The translations under genes and the position numbers were made by a program. The notes under the pieces are model-generated. The model made no database searches, was not told where the DNA came from, and was given only the letters and a program-made list of their open reading frames with translations. A stretch of DNA of 64,000 bases. It comes from an uncultured Alphaproteobacteria bacterium (GTDB lineage: Bacteria; Pseudomonadota; Alphaproteobacteria; SP197). The DNA is taken from assembly GCA_958295695.1 (NCBI GenBank), contig OY282363.1, positions 2,856,225 through 2,920,224 on the forward strand, in the 5' to 3' direction. Shown here in pieces: positions 63,501 through 64,000 of this stretch; within the stretch, counting starts at the first letter, position 1, and each line of letters begins with the position of its first letter.

Positions 63501-64000
63501 ATGGAGAACACGAGCGCTTCAGGCGGCGGTCGCGCGGCGGGCCGCCGGGGCTGGCCCCACGCGCTGCCCGCGGCCGCGTTCCTGGTTCTGGCGGTCGCGC
63601 TGGGCCTCGGCCTCGGCCGCGCTCCCGGCCTCGTGCCCTCCGCCCTGATCGGCGCCCCGGCGCCCCAGACGCGCCTGCCGGCCGTGGACGGATACGGGCC
63701 CGCCTTCTCGAACGAGGATTTCCGGGGGCGGATCACGCTGGTGAACGTCTTCGCGTCGTGGTGCGCCAGTTGCGTCCTCGAACACCCCCTGCTGATGGAG
63801 GTCGCCGGGACGCCCGGCCTCTCCGTCTTCGGCCTAGCCTACAAGGACGATCCGGCCGATACGGCGCGGTGGCTCGAGCGCCTTGGCAATCCGTTCGCCG
63901 CGACGGGGGCGGACACGAGCGGGCGGGCGGGTATCGACTGGGGCGTCTACGGCGTGCCCGAGACATTCCTGGTCGGCCCCGACGGCGTCATCGTCTACAA
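63501..64000 (+). CDS. Thiol:disulfide interchange protein CcmG/DsbE-like (cut by window edge)
   Basis: The frame is open from ATG 63501 to the end of the window. After a short cytoplasmic N-terminus there is one membrane anchor (HALPAAAFLVLAVALGLGLG). The periplasmic part has NEDFRGRITLVNVFASWCAS and C, with the redox motif WCASC, then VFGLAYKDDPADTARWLERL and the cis-proline region YGVPETFLVGPDGVIVY. This is typical of CcmG, which reduces apocytochrome c for haem attachment. AAGAGGAA seven bases before ATG is the ribosome site. The C-terminus is missing; other ccm genes should follow outside the window. Confidence 0.88.
   Translation, partial: MENTSASGGGRAAGRRGWPHALPAAAFLVLAVALGLGLGRAPGLVPSALIGAPAPQTRLPAVDGYGPAFSNEDFRGRITLVNVFASWCASCVLEHPLLMEVAGTPGLSVFGLAYKDDPADTARWLERLGNPFAATGADTSGRAGIDWGVYGVPETFLVGPDGVIVY

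Overview
The window is GC-rich, densely coded chromosomal DNA from a heterotrophic alphaproteobacterium, probably an aerobic, environmental or host-associated lineage of Rhodospirillales type. The affiliation is inferred from three things: a SAM-II riboswitch in front of metZ, a ROSE-type RNA thermometer in front of hsp20, and a CIRCE element in front of groESL, together with many amino-acid, amine and acyl-CoA catabolic genes. No rRNA, tRNA, insertion sequence or CRISPR array was recognised.

Layout. 1-3.7 kb: the 3' end of gluQ, then a visibly AT-richer two-gene restriction-modification module (a zinc-ribbon DNA methyltransferase plus a PD-(D/E)XK nuclease). The module abuts a truncated B12-binding-domain gene. 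3.9-12.5 kb: a cupin, an enoyl-CoA hydratase, an MFS carrier, then a four-gene aldehyde:ferredoxin oxidoreductase operon (ferredoxin, tungsten/molybdenum catalytic subunit, FAD subunit, MoaD-like carrier) behind a Fur-box-like sequence. An HpcH-type aldolase and a homocysteine methyltransferase follow. 12.7-15.5 kb: a carboxymuconolactone decarboxylase-like gene, then a small foreign-looking unit of a DGQHR/ParB-like gene and a multi-zinc-finger gene, preceded by a perfect 16-bp palindrome and a 13-bp-stem hairpin. A decayed TauE/SafE transporter comes next. 15.5-34.4 kb: catabolic and uptake genes (two peptide-type solute-binding proteins, CocE hydrolase, amine oxidase, prolyl aminopeptidase, M20 and M23-like proteins, a trimethylamine-dehydrogenase-like flavoprotein), interleaved with several pseudogenes.

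34.6-47.2 kb: beta-carbonic anhydrase, an RsbW/STAS regulatory pair, an M24 peptidase, a CueR-like regulator with a textbook MerR-type promoter facing a DUF4396/cytochrome c pair, a zinc alcohol dehydrogenase, a large autotransporter, a GST, an acyl-CoA synthetase lacking part of its ATP-grasp domain, and a polyamine-type binding protein. 47.2-64 kb: housekeeping genes (rsgA, ettA, dinB, metZ, hsp20, groESL), a polyamine-type ABC transporter without its own binding protein, an aminotransferase, and the 5' part of a ccmG/dsbE thioredoxin gene.

Two themes stand out. First, gene decay: at least five recognisable remnants (TauE, AstE/DoeB-like deacylase, GntR FCD domain, SDR, P-loop kinase), plus weaker ones, show internal deletions or frameshifts, as in a lineage losing catabolic functions. 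Second, small acquired modules (restriction-modification; DGQHR/zinc-finger) sit in otherwise stable chromosomal context. A dispersed family of short intergenic palindromic repeats is also present.
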